Shown: positions 15,121 to 23,059 of the stretch, in pieces
How positions within the stretch are numbered: the first letter of the stretch is position 1
Layout: every line of letters begins with the position of its first letter
Assembly: GCA_903923925.1 (NCBI GenBank)
Contig: CAIXZF010000053.1
Span: 1-35,237 of the forward strand
Length of the DNA: 35,237 nucleotides
Direction: 5' to 3'
Source: an uncultured Bacteroidales bacterium
GTDB lineage: Bacteria; Bacteroidota; Bacteroidia; Bacteroidales; CAIXZF01
Made by a program: the position numbers and the translations under genes
The notes under the pieces: generated by a model
Told to the model about the DNA's origin: nothing
The model's database searches: none
Seen by the model: only the letters and a program-made list of their open reading frames with translations

Positions 15121-16206
15121 ATGTCATATATTACAGACATCCGTGAACCGACGTATCGCCTATTTGACGATCCGATGGAGTTTTATCCTGCAATTTTAAA
15201 GGATATTGAAAAAGCTGTAAATTATATTTACGTTGAAACATATCGGTATGGAAACGATAGTATTGGCAAGAAATTCAGGGATGCTTTAACACGTAAAGCC
15301 CGTGAAGGTGTTGAGATAAAAATTATGATTGATTCATGGGGAACCTTGGTTACTAATAGTTTTTTCTCAGAGCTCTTGAAACATGGGGGAGAAGTTCGCT
15401 TTTTTAAGAAAATTGTTTACTCTTTTGATTTTTTTACAAAGAATCATCGCAGGAACCATAGGAAAATGGTACTCATTGATGACCGTATTACTTATATGGG
15501 CTCAGCAAATATTACAGGTTATTCTCTTAATTGGAGAGAAATGATGATTCGAATGACTGAAGAAATTACCCTTCAGTTTAAAAAAACCTTCGTTTTAAGC
15601 TGGAAAAACTATAATAAATACATATTCAATAAACTGGCTTTTAAAAAGACTATTCATTGGCGCGATTTTGAAATAGTTCAGGATATCCCTTCAATTTACA
15701 GGCAACAAATCAAAAAGAAGTATGAGAGGCTTATCCGGGGAGCTCAAAAAACTGTAGTAATAGAAACCCCATACTTCCTGCCGGGCTATATGCTGAGAAA
15801 AGAGCTGATGGATGCCGCAAACAGGGGTGTAAATGTAACTGTAATTGTTCCACGACATTCAGACGTAGCCTCAGTTGATCTGATCAGGGATAAATACCTT
15901 GGGTTATTTTATAGAAATAAGATTAATCTTCATTTTTATATGGAAGATAACCTGCATGCAAAATGTATGGTAATAGATGATGAAATTTTCTCAATAGGCT
16001 CTGCAAATGTAGATTACAGGTCGTTCAGATATATGCATGAGATAGCTTTATTCGGGACTGAACCTGAAATTATTTCACAGTTAAACCATCACTTTACAGA
16101 AACTCTTGTAGCATGTGAAGAGTTCAACTATAGTAAATATTTGCGAAGGCCGAAGATGGAGAAGTTTATGGGTTGGCTTCTGGTACCTTTCCGACACCTT
16201 TATTAA
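15121..16206 (+). CDS. phospholipase D-family protein, cardiolipin synthase type
   Basis: The 361-residue protein contains two HxKxxxxD motifs of the PLD superfamily. HKD1 is HRKMVLIDD (His113, Lys115, Asp120) followed by the GSAN segment. HKD2 is HAKCMVIDD (His279, Lys281, Asp286), again followed by GSANVDYRSF. The inter-motif segment VVIETPYFLPGYMLRKELM and the final FNYSKYLRRP pattern match bacterial cardiolipin synthases, which transfer phosphatidyl groups between lipids. There is no N-terminal transmembrane pair, unlike ClsA, so it resembles the soluble or peripheral ClsB/ClsC-like group. Its last 41 coding bases overlap the end of the EamA gene on the other strand. Confidence 0.88.
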   Translation: MSYITDIREPTYRLFDDPMEFYPAILKDIEKAVNYIYVETYRYGNDSIGKKFRDALTRKAREGVEIKIMIDSWGTLVTNSFFSELLKHGGEVRFFKKIVYSFDFFTKNHRRNHRKMVLIDDRITYMGSANITGYSLNWREMMIRMTEEITLQFKKTFVLSWKNYNKYIFNKLAFKKTIHWRDFEIVQDIPSIYRQQIKKKYERLIRGAQKTVVIETPYFLPGYMLRKELMDAANRGVNVTVIVPRHSDVASVDLIRDKYLGLFYRNKINLHFYMEDNLHAKCMVIDDEIFSIGSANVDYRSFRYMHEIALFGTEPEIISQLNHHFTETLVACEEFNYSKYLRRPKMEKFMGWLLVPFRHLY

Positions 16207-17089
16207 CATCGTTTGATGACCTGTTTACCAGGTAAACTCCCACAAAAATAAGACAAGCTGCAAAACCTTTTAACAAGGTTGGTCTTTCTGCATAAAAAAT
16301 TAATCCAACTGTTGCAGCAAGTAAAGGTTGAAGGTAGATATAAAATCCAACCACCATTGCACTCAGATATTTCAATGCGAAAATTGTGAGAAGGTAGGCT
16401 AAAAATGTAGAGCCAATAATTACGTATAGTATTGATAACCAGATATGACCTGGTAATAAATTCCATTGAATTTCTGTTACCGAACTAAGGGTAAATGGTG
16501 CGCAGAAAAGAAATCCAAACAAAAATGTCCACTTAATAACAACAATGGGATTGTGTTTCATCATCACCGGCTTTACAAGTACAATATACAAGCTGTAGCT
16601 GATGATATTCGCAAGGATGAAAAGATTGCCCCGAAAAGTATCGGAAGAGAAAGAAACTCCATTTGCCTTTATTACAATTGTTAATGCACCGATTGTTCCT
16701 AAAAGAATTCCCGAAAGTTTCTGCCAGGTAATGCTTTCACCAATCAGGCTTGCAGCAAAAATCATAACAAATATCGGGCTGGTTGTATGCAATATTGATG
16801 CTTCCACGGGGTGGCTGAGACGCAAACCCTCGAAGAACATAAATTGGTTAATTACTACCCCTAACAGACTGCATATTGCAATTCTTAGTAACTCTTTCTT
16901 TGCTATTTTATCTTTGGGATACAATAATCCGATTATCCAGAAAAGCCCTGTTGCTGCTCCAACCCTTAAAAAAAGAATTTGTGAAGGAGTAAACCATAAA
17001 GGCATTAATCCCTTTGCAATCCAATAGTTTGCCCCAAAAATAAGGCCGGCAGCAAGAAGTGCTATATGTGATTTGGAATTAGACGACAA
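16166..17089 (-). CDS. EamA/DMT-superfamily transporter
   Basis: This inner-membrane protein has ten predicted hydrophobic segments in two EamA halves, as in drug/metabolite exporters. The first half includes ALLAAGLIFGANYWIAKG and LRVGAATGLFWIIGLL; HPVEASILHTTSPIFVMIFAA and GTIGALTIVI follow. The second half includes NLFILANIISYSLYIVLVK, LSILYVIIGSTFLAYLLTIFAL and FYIYLQPLLAATVGLIFY. The frame is open to a TTG at 17110, but a TACCTTTG promoter box covers that codon. The in-frame TTG at 17089 gives MSSNSKSHIALL, a more natural beginning of 307 residues. Substrate unknown. Convergent overlap of 41 bases with the PLD-family gene. Confidence 0.85.
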   Translation of the reverse strand: MSSNSKSHIALLAAGLIFGANYWIAKGLMPLWFTPSQILFLRVGAATGLFWIIGLLYPKDKIAKKELLRIAICSLLGVVINQFMFFEGLRLSHPVEASILHTTSPIFVMIFAASLIGESITWQKLSGILLGTIGALTIVIKANGVSFSSDTFRGNLFILANIISYSLYIVLVKPVMMKHNPIVVIKWTFLFGFLFCAPFTLSSVTEIQWNLLPGHIWLSILYVIIGSTFLAYLLTIFALKYLSAMVVGFYIYLQPLLAATVGLIFYAERPTLLKGFAACLIFVGVYLVNRSSNDVNKGVGKVPEANP

Positions 17090-17107
17090 TTTTACTTTAA
17101 AGGTTGG

Positions 17108-17115
17108 CAAAGGTA
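17108..17115 (-). promoter_or_regulatory. -7 box of the EamA gene
   Basis: Minus strand TACCTTTG matches TAnnTTTG and overlaps the most upstream possible start codon, favouring the start at 17089. No -33 at ideal spacing. Confidence 0.45.
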
Positions 17116-17186
17116 ATTTTAATAAGTTGTATCTTCGTATTCGAAACCTTATAAACTGAAAGATTTGACAAATTATTAAATCAATT

Positions 17187-18830
17187 ATGATGAAAAAAGG
17201 CCTCTTCCTTTTACTATTTATTTGTTACCCCTTTATGCTGGTTTTTACACAGCCCACTGTTGGTTTAATTCAGCATTTACCTGGTAGTACTGATGATGGC
17301 TATGTTTTATTTGCTCCAATGACATCGGGTCAGACTTTTCTTATTGATAAATGTGGAAGAAACTTACATAGCTGGAGCAGTAATTACTTTCCAGGCCTCT
17401 CTACTTACTTTCTGCCTGATGGAATCCTATTAAGAACTGCAAATACTAATAATCCAATATTCTCTCCTGGTGGAAGAGGTGGCATGATTGAAAAAATTGA
17501 CTGGAATAACAACATAGTGTGGCATTATCAGGTTTCAGATTCAATATTTTGCCAGCATCATGATGTTAAACAAATGCCAAACGGGAATATTCTTGTCATT
17601 GCCTGGGCCTTGAAAACCAATGCAGAAGCTATAGCTGCGGGCAGTATTCCAAATATTTTAAGTGGTTTTTTGTTAAGCGAAAAAATAATGGAAATTCAAC
17701 CATTGGGTGTTGATAGTGCAGCAATTATCTGGGAATGGCATGCCTGGGACCATCTAATTCAGGATTTTGATTCTACATTAGTAAATTTTGGGGATATTGC
17801 TGCTCATCCTGAACTTATTGACTTGAATTACAGAGCAACAGCATCTGAACAAGTCGATTTAATTCATTTTAACTCAGTAGATTACAATCCTCAGTTCGAT
17901 CAAATTCTGGTAAGTTCATTATATTATAATGAAGTGTGGATCATTGACCACAGTACTACTACAGCTCAAGCCGCAACCCACAGTGGTGGAAATTCCGGTA
18001 AAGGTGGCGATCTTATTTACAGATGGGGCAATCCTTATGTTTATGGTAATGGAACATTAAATGATAAAAAACTCTTTGGTCAACATAGTGCATCATGGAT
18101 TGAACCCGGATTTCCGATGGCAGGGGATATTCTTGTTTTTAATAATGGACTTGGCAGACCTGCCGGAAACTATTCTACAATTGATATAATTGTTCCTCCA
18201 GTTGATGTGAATGGAAATTATACGCTGACTATTCCTTATTTGCCTGTGAATTCCATAGTTAAGTATATTGCACCCGTTCCGACTGATTTTTTTGCAAAAA
18301 ATCTTTCTGGTGCTCAGATGCTCGACAATGGCAATTTGCTTATATGTGAAGGACAGAGAGGAGCCTTTTTTGAAGTAGATACTTTATCCAATGTAGTGTG
18401 GAGGTATATCAATCCTGTTGGACCCGACGGGCCAATACAACAGGGTAGCATACCAGGCAATTTCCAGGTATTCAGATGCTGTTTTTATCCGGATAACTAC
18501 AGTGGTTTTATGTCGTATAACATCTCTCCCGGAGATCCATTAGAGCTTAATCCATTACCAAATTCGTGTTTTCTCGCAACTGGCGGTAGTATTATTAAAA
18601 ATGATGATAATGTGCAGATATTTCCAAATCCTGTTTCAGATTATATATATATAACATCAGAAAACGAAACATATGCATCAGAGATGTATGACCCTTCCGG
18701 AAGGCTTGTGCTAACAGCAAAAAATCAGGAAGTTATTTCTGTTAAAGACCTCCCGAACGGTTTGTATTACATCTCAGTCCGATTAACTGGAAAGCTTCCT
18801 GTCAGAAAAAAAATAATCGTTAGTCATTAA
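17187..18830 (+). CDS. arylsulfotransferase-like secreted protein with T9SS sorting domain
   Basis: The 547-residue protein has an N-terminal signal peptide (MMKKGLFLLLFICYPFMLVF). Its body resembles the arylsulfotransferase family, a six-bladed beta-propeller: DGYVLFAPMTSGQTFLIDKCG, LHSWSSNYFPGLSTYFLPDG, NNIVWHYQVSDS, HHDVKQMPNGNILVIAW, IIWEWHAWDHLIQDF and GGDLIYRWGNPYVYG. The repeated HxVxxxPNGNxL pattern and Trp-rich strands are typical. These enzymes move sulfate between phenolic compounds in the periplasm or outside; activity here is inferred. The last roughly 75 residues (VQIFPNPVSDYIYI, then YDPSGRLVLTA, LPNGLYYISV and KKIIVSH) are a type A T9SS domain, so it should be exported across the outer membrane and surface-attached or released. 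Start is ATG 17187 or the adjacent Met. Confidence 0.85.
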   Translation: MMKKGLFLLLFICYPFMLVFTQPTVGLIQHLPGSTDDGYVLFAPMTSGQTFLIDKCGRNLHSWSSNYFPGLSTYFLPDGILLRTANTNNPIFSPGGRGGMIEKIDWNNNIVWHYQVSDSIFCQHHDVKQMPNGNILVIAWALKTNAEAIAAGSIPNILSGFLLSEKIMEIQPLGVDSAAIIWEWHAWDHLIQDFDSTLVNFGDIAAHPELIDLNYRATASEQVDLIHFNSVDYNPQFDQILVSSLYYNEVWIIDHSTTTAQAATHSGGNSGKGGDLIYRWGNPYVYGNGTLNDKKLFGQHSASWIEPGFPMAGDILVFNNGLGRPAGNYSTIDIIVPPVDVNGNYTLTIPYLPVNSIVKYIAPVPTDFFAKNLSGAQMLDNGNLLICEGQRGAFFEVDTLSNVVWRYINPVGPDGPIQQGSIPGNFQVFRCCFYPDNYSGFMSYNISPGDPLELNPLPNSCFLATGGSIIKNDDNVQIFPNPVSDYIYITSENETYASEMYDPSGRLVLTAKNQEVISVKDLPNGLYYISVRLTGKLPVRKKIIVSH

Positions 18831-18873
18831 TCCGGACTCGCTCCTCCTGGCGGGTAAATGTGGTGCTTTTATT

Positions 18874-20115
18874 TTAATCGTTTTCAAAAAAGTCCAGATC
18901 CTTATGGTAGGTCTCTTCCATATAATACAAAGAAATTAGCGCAAGGATAATTGTAATAAATCCTACAATATATGCAGCGCCAATTAATCCAAAATTACCT
19001 TTTAAAGCTTTAAATGACAGTGTGATAATAACAACTGCACCCCTCACAAAATTAGGGACTGTAGTTGTAACTGTTGATCGGAGATTAGTGCCAAACTGTT
19101 CCGATGCAATAGTTACAAAAACTGCCCAGTAACCGATTCCTACCCCCATAACAAAACACAGTAAATAAAACAGTCCGGCAGATATCCGGAATGCATTCAG
19201 ATATACAACTATGAGAACAGATACAATCATAAGAAATATGAATACAATTCGTTTTCTTGAGCGGAATATCTGACTTGAAAATCCACTTACCAGATCTCCG
19301 ATGACCAATCCAGCATAGCTGAACATAATTGAATTGCCTGCAGTTACTTTTCCTGTAATCCCCAGGTGGACAGCAAATTCTGGAGAGAGAATAATGAGGA
19401 TCCCAACAACGAACCACATTGGCAGACCAATTAGAATACAACGCAGGTACTTTAAAAAACGAGTTTTGTTTGTGAATAAGCTCAAAAAATCACCTCTTTT
19501 AATACCTTTCATGCCTTGTAAAGACTTGTACATCCCTGATTCCAGCATTTTAGCTCTTAATGCGAGCAAGGTAAGCCCTAATACACCACCGATTATATAT
19601 GCAGTTTGCCAGGAAAAAATATCGCCGACAACGCCTGCTGCAACAGAACCCATTATGCCTACAGAGGCAACTATTGTAGTTCCATAACCTCTCGATTCCC
19701 GTTTCATAATTTCTCCTACAAGAGTAATTGCGGCTCCCAATTCTCCGGCCAGGCCTACACCTGCGAAAAACCGCGCTATTGCGTAACCATCTAAGCTTGT
19801 TACAAATGCATTCGCAATATTCGATACTGAATATAGGGCAATGGAACCGAATAAAACTGACAGTCGACCTTTTTTATCACCCAAAATACCCCATATAATT
19901 CCTCCGATAAGCATACCAGTCATCTGCATATTGAGGAGAAAAACGCCTTCTGTTACTAAAGCTTCCCCTGAAAAACCCATCGATTTCAAGCTTGGGATCC
20001 TCACGATGCCATATAAAACAAGGTCATACATATCAACAAAATATCCCAGTGAAGCAACCAGAACTGTGAAATTTAATGCCGGTTTGAAATGGGACCAGGA
20101 GAAAGTATTTAACAT
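18874..20115 (-). CDS. MFS transporter
   Basis: The 413-residue inner-membrane protein shows the 12-helix major-facilitator layout. The first helix, FTVLVASLGYFVDMYDLVLYG, carries the acidic YFVDMYD pattern of metabolite-proton symporters. The loop 2-3 motif GILGDKKGRLSVL (about residues 76-88) is the MFS motif A. YAIARFFAGVGLAGELGAAITLVGE is the helix 4-5 signature of the sugar/metabolite symporter-like subgroup. A cytoplasmic loop (RAKMLESGMYKSLQGMKGIKRG) separates the halves. A substrate such as a small carboxylate or osmolyte is possible but cannot be read from sequence. It is convergent with the arylsulfotransferase gene and divergent from the YjbH-like gene. Confidence 0.88.
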   Translation of the reverse strand: MLNTFSWSHFKPALNFTVLVASLGYFVDMYDLVLYGIVRIPSLKSMGFSGEALVTEGVFLLNMQMTGMLIGGIIWGILGDKKGRLSVLFGSIALYSVSNIANAFVTSLDGYAIARFFAGVGLAGELGAAITLVGEIMKRESRGYGTTIVASVGIMGSVAAGVVGDIFSWQTAYIIGGVLGLTLLALRAKMLESGMYKSLQGMKGIKRGDFLSLFTNKTRFLKYLRCILIGLPMWFVVGILIILSPEFAVHLGITGKVTAGNSIMFSYAGLVIGDLVSGFSSQIFRSRKRIVFIFLMIVSVLIVVYLNAFRISAGLFYLLCFVMGVGIGYWAVFVTIASEQFGTNLRSTVTTTVPNFVRGAVVIITLSFKALKGNFGLIGAAYIVGFITIILALISLYYMEETYHKDLDFFEND

Positions 20116-20143
20116 ATTGTTTCTTGTCTGATTAATAGTTCTC

Positions 20144-20151
20144 CAAAAGTA
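20144..20151 (-). promoter_or_regulatory. -7 box of the MFS gene
   Basis: Minus strand TACTTTTG matches TAnnTTTG, 28 bases before the ATG at 20115. Confidence 0.45.
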
Positions 20152-20579
20152 GGATTTATACTCAATTTATCTGATTTTTTTTTAATTATTAACCTTGACT
20201 AATAAGTTTTTTAAATTATCCGGATGATTTTATACGCGAAATGATATAAATACTTGTATTTTGTAATGAAATAATGTTGATAAGTTTTTTCAACTCGAAA
20301 GAAAGTATTATTACTGTAATTATTTAAGTTCCAAGAAATGGCGCAAATTGAACAAAAAAATTGAATAATTTTGAATAATAATATTACATAGATCAGATTT
20401 ACAAGGTGTTAAGGTCAACAAAAAATATTTTCGACATATGTCACTTTAATGTAATTTTTTTTATATATTTGAACTGTCAATTGGTGGCGGTTTCGCTAGC
20501 TAAAAAAGGTAAAAACATAGAATTAACACTTTCAGATTCAGAAACTTTTGAACAGTGGAAACTTAGTTGAAATAGTTTA
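20152..20579. other. AT-rich divergent intergenic region
   Basis: This is a gene-free, strongly AT-rich stretch between the MFS and YjbH-like genes. It holds a TATATTTG box at 20464-20471 on the plus strand. The predicted leader after that box is about 100 bases, with a more GC-rich patch (GGTGGCGGTTTCGCTAGC, about 20483-20500). I cannot fold it into a known riboswitch. Confidence 0.4.
20464..20471 (+). promoter_or_regulatory. -7 box of the YjbH-like/lipoprotein/FISUMP cluster
   Basis: TATATTTG matches TAnnTTTG. It lies about 108 bases before the first ATG, so the transcript would carry a leader of about 100 bases. No -33 match at 20 bases. Confidence 0.4.
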
Positions 20580-21845
20580 ATGATAGCCAAAAGAAAACTA
20601 AAGTACGTAATTTTTATCAGTTTTCTTTTTATCTGTACGACAATGAAATTGATGGGGCAACAACATACTGAACCACTGCAGACTGCTTTAATTAAAGCGG
20701 GACTTGAGGATGTTGCTGTTGTTCAAGGAAATAATAGTCTGAATATTACGTATAGCAACAACCTTTATCGTTCGGAAACAAGAGCTCTTGCCGAAGTTAT
20801 TTATATGGTTTCTGATTATACAGACTTGAACAGCTCTGTTAACATCCTGATTACGAGGAAAAATATTGGAATTCTTGCAATCTCACTTAAATCCGCAATT
20901 CTTAAATCATTTCTTAATAATTCATTAAGTTTAGAAGAATTAATTTCAGCATCAATCTTTTCAATGGATGTTGATTTGATAACTCTTTTCTTTGCTGATG
21001 TTCCAAAACAAAACAAAAGTAATTTGAAATTTGATGTTCCAGTTGGACTAGGGGTTCGTTATCTTTTAGGTGCTTTTGATTATCCTGTGAGGATAGCTGT
21101 TGATTTTTTGCCTTCAGTTGCTGTTGATTTAAGCAAAGGCCTGTATGCAAATGCTCAATTTGCTGTCCCAATTTACAACGATCTTGATAGAAATAATTTT
21201 GTGCGCCCAAGTCTTCTGACTCTAACTCAGGATATTGCACTTAAACAAAATGTTTACACTTCGGTTACAGCAGGATGCTTTTCAAGAAATAGAGCAGGAG
21301 TTCACGCTACTGTTAAAAAATATTTTCTTGAGGAATGTTTTGCTGTTGGCATTGATTTAGGATATACATCGTATACTTCGTTTACCGGGAAGGTTGATTT
21401 TCTTTCCAGGGAAGATCAGAATTATTCTGATTATGCTGTAGCGGTTGATTATCGTTTAAGGAAATACGACCTTAACATTGAAGCAAGTTACGGTAGATTT
21501 TTATATCAGGACGAAGGTTTCATGGTTGATGTAACCCGTACATTCGGTGAGACCTCAATTGGTTTTTTTGCCCTTACTACTACAAGTGGTTCTAATGCCG
21601 GATTTAAATTCTCAATTGCAATTCCTCCGGGAAAATATACTAAGCATAAAATAGTAAGAATAAGACCGGATAGTGATTTTACGTTGTCATATCGTGTTGT
21701 TGGAGGAGACAGACTTGGCAGAACATATTTGACTGGTAACAATTTAATTAATAAATTAGCTGACTATTACCCATCTTTCATTACGAAAGATTTAAAGAAT
21801 TATTTAATTCCATATAACGCAAACAAACTTATTGAAACAAATTAA
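20580..21845 (+). CDS. YjbH-like outer-membrane beta-barrel (exopolysaccharide-associated family)
   Basis: The 421-residue protein begins with a signal peptide (MIAKRKLKYVIFISFLFICTTMK...MGQQ). An N-terminal domain (about 30-125) with KAGLEDVAVVQGNNSLNITYSN and LITRKNIGILAISL precedes a beta-barrel. Barrel strands include VPVGLGVRYLLGAFDYPVRIAVDFLPS, LYANAQFAVPIYNDLD, YDLNIEASYGRFLYQDEGFMVDVTRTF, IGFFALTTTSGSNAGFKFSIAIPPG and DFTLSYRVVGGDRLG. This GRFL...G..V.V.R.F..T.IG.F...T plus S.AIP arrangement is that of the YjbH family, linked to exopolysaccharide export in enterobacteria. No yjbE/F/G partners are present. It is the first gene of a plus-strand trio, 12 bases before the lipoprotein. Identification is by pattern only. 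Confidence 0.65.
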   Translation: MIAKRKLKYVIFISFLFICTTMKLMGQQHTEPLQTALIKAGLEDVAVVQGNNSLNITYSNNLYRSETRALAEVIYMVSDYTDLNSSVNILITRKNIGILAISLKSAILKSFLNNSLSLEELISASIFSMDVDLITLFFADVPKQNKSNLKFDVPVGLGVRYLLGAFDYPVRIAVDFLPSVAVDLSKGLYANAQFAVPIYNDLDRNNFVRPSLLTLTQDIALKQNVYTSVTAGCFSRNRAGVHATVKKYFLEECFAVGIDLGYTSYTSFTGKVDFLSREDQNYSDYAVAVDYRLRKYDLNIEASYGRFLYQDEGFMVDVTRTFGETSIGFFALTTTSGSNAGFKFSIAIPPGKYTKHKIVRIRPDSDFTLSYRVVGGDRLGRTYLTGNNLINKLADYYPSFITKDLKNYLIPYNANKLIETN

Positions 21846-21857
21846 AAATTGAACATA

Positions 21858-23039
21858 ATGAAGACAAATCGACTATTCAATTTAGTAATGATAGTAGTTT
21901 TTACACTTTCAAGTGTATCGACTTTTACTAGTTGTAAAAAGAATATTGGACCGGACAATCCGGAGGCTCCTCAGGTACTTGATGGTACCAGACAAATTGT
22001 AATTAATGCCAAACAGTTTAATTTACAATCAATTAGTGATTATACGCTAAAAATAACAGGTCCGGAAAACTCAACAGTTAATCCAAGTGGCCAATCTTAT
22101 GTTTTGAGTAATATTAAAAATGGCAATTACACTATCAGTTTATCGAAAAACGGATATATTGGCATGACCAAAGTTGTTCATGTTGAATTACCTACAGATA
22201 ATACTGTTACCTGGAAGTACTCAGTAGATTTATACCTGGTTAAAAAATCTACTCCTGTAGCGATAAATAATGCCACAGGTGGAACGATTACTCTGCCTGC
22301 AACAGGAATGGGACCAAATGGAACAAATGGTAAACCAACAATTATTACAATTCCTGCTGGTGCGATATCCGGTACTGGAACAACTGAAATTGCAGTTACC
22401 CTTATTCCTGTTGACCCATCTGCTGCATTTTCTCAAACCGTAAATGGTGGCACAGGGTCGGTTTCCTTCTACTGTGAGCCAGAGGGACTTACATTTAATG
22501 TACCTGTAACTATTTCAATTCCAATGGACATCCCTGCATCAATTGCAACTGCTGTACCATACCATTTTGCCAGAAAGTCAGGGAATGTGTCAACCGGAGA
22601 CTTGTCCTTCAGCGGTGAACAATTCTTAATGAATGTTAATCCAGATGGATCTACTGCAGATGTTCAAATTATAAAATGTTCATACTGGCAGGTAGTTGGA
22701 GATTATACTATATCAGAAACTACTTCATTTTCAAATTATTTAGTTGCTGGTTCATCTCAATTTGGAACTTCTTTGACAGGAGTTTATACTACAACTGGTA
22801 CCTATGGTTCTGTTTATTGCTCACTTCTCGATCTTCCTATTCATCAGGTAACAATCAGCGAAGCATTCTCTTACCCTGCTGTAGAGTTTTACAAGATAGA
22901 AGCAAGTGCCCGTCACACAAATAGAGTATATTCTGTAAAGGTAAATTCTACAAATACTACTATTGAGCAATTCTCAATACCTTCATCTCCAGTTGAGTTC
23001 TTGTTTTTACTTTTGACACATAACCAGGGAGGAAGTTAA
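21858..23039 (+). CDS. lipoprotein with PEGA-like and ZU5-like domains
   Basis: The frame opens at a TTG (21849), but the ATG at 21858 gives a normal lipoprotein signal (MKTNRLFNLVMIVVFTLSSVSTFTSCKK) with a lipobox Cys about residue 26, for 393 residues in all. Next comes a small beta-domain (about 40-120) ending in GNYTISLSKNGYIGMTKVVHVEL, like PEGA or carboxypeptidase-regulatory folds. Residues about 140-240 resemble a ZU5 domain: GGTITLPATGMGPNG, TIITIPAGAISG, then CEPEGLTFNVPVTISIPM. The C-terminal part is Ser/Thr rich and unrecognised. It is probably anchored in the outer membrane. Its spacing to the YjbH-like gene (12 bases) and the FISUMP gene (20 bases) suggests one operon. Confidence 0.75.
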   Translation: MKTNRLFNLVMIVVFTLSSVSTFTSCKKNIGPDNPEAPQVLDGTRQIVINAKQFNLQSISDYTLKITGPENSTVNPSGQSYVLSNIKNGNYTISLSKNGYIGMTKVVHVELPTDNTVTWKYSVDLYLVKKSTPVAINNATGGTITLPATGMGPNGTNGKPTIITIPAGAISGTGTTEIAVTLIPVDPSAAFSQTVNGGTGSVSFYCEPEGLTFNVPVTISIPMDIPASIATAVPYHFARKSGNVSTGDLSFSGEQFLMNVNPDGSTADVQIIKCSYWQVVGDYTISETTSFSNYLVAGSSQFGTSLTGVYTTTGTYGSVYCSLLDLPIHQVTISEAFSYPAVEFYKIEASARHTNRVYSVKVNSTNTTIEQFSIPSSPVEFLFLLLTHNQGGS

Positions 23040-23059
23040 TATCAGCTTAGCTCAATAAT

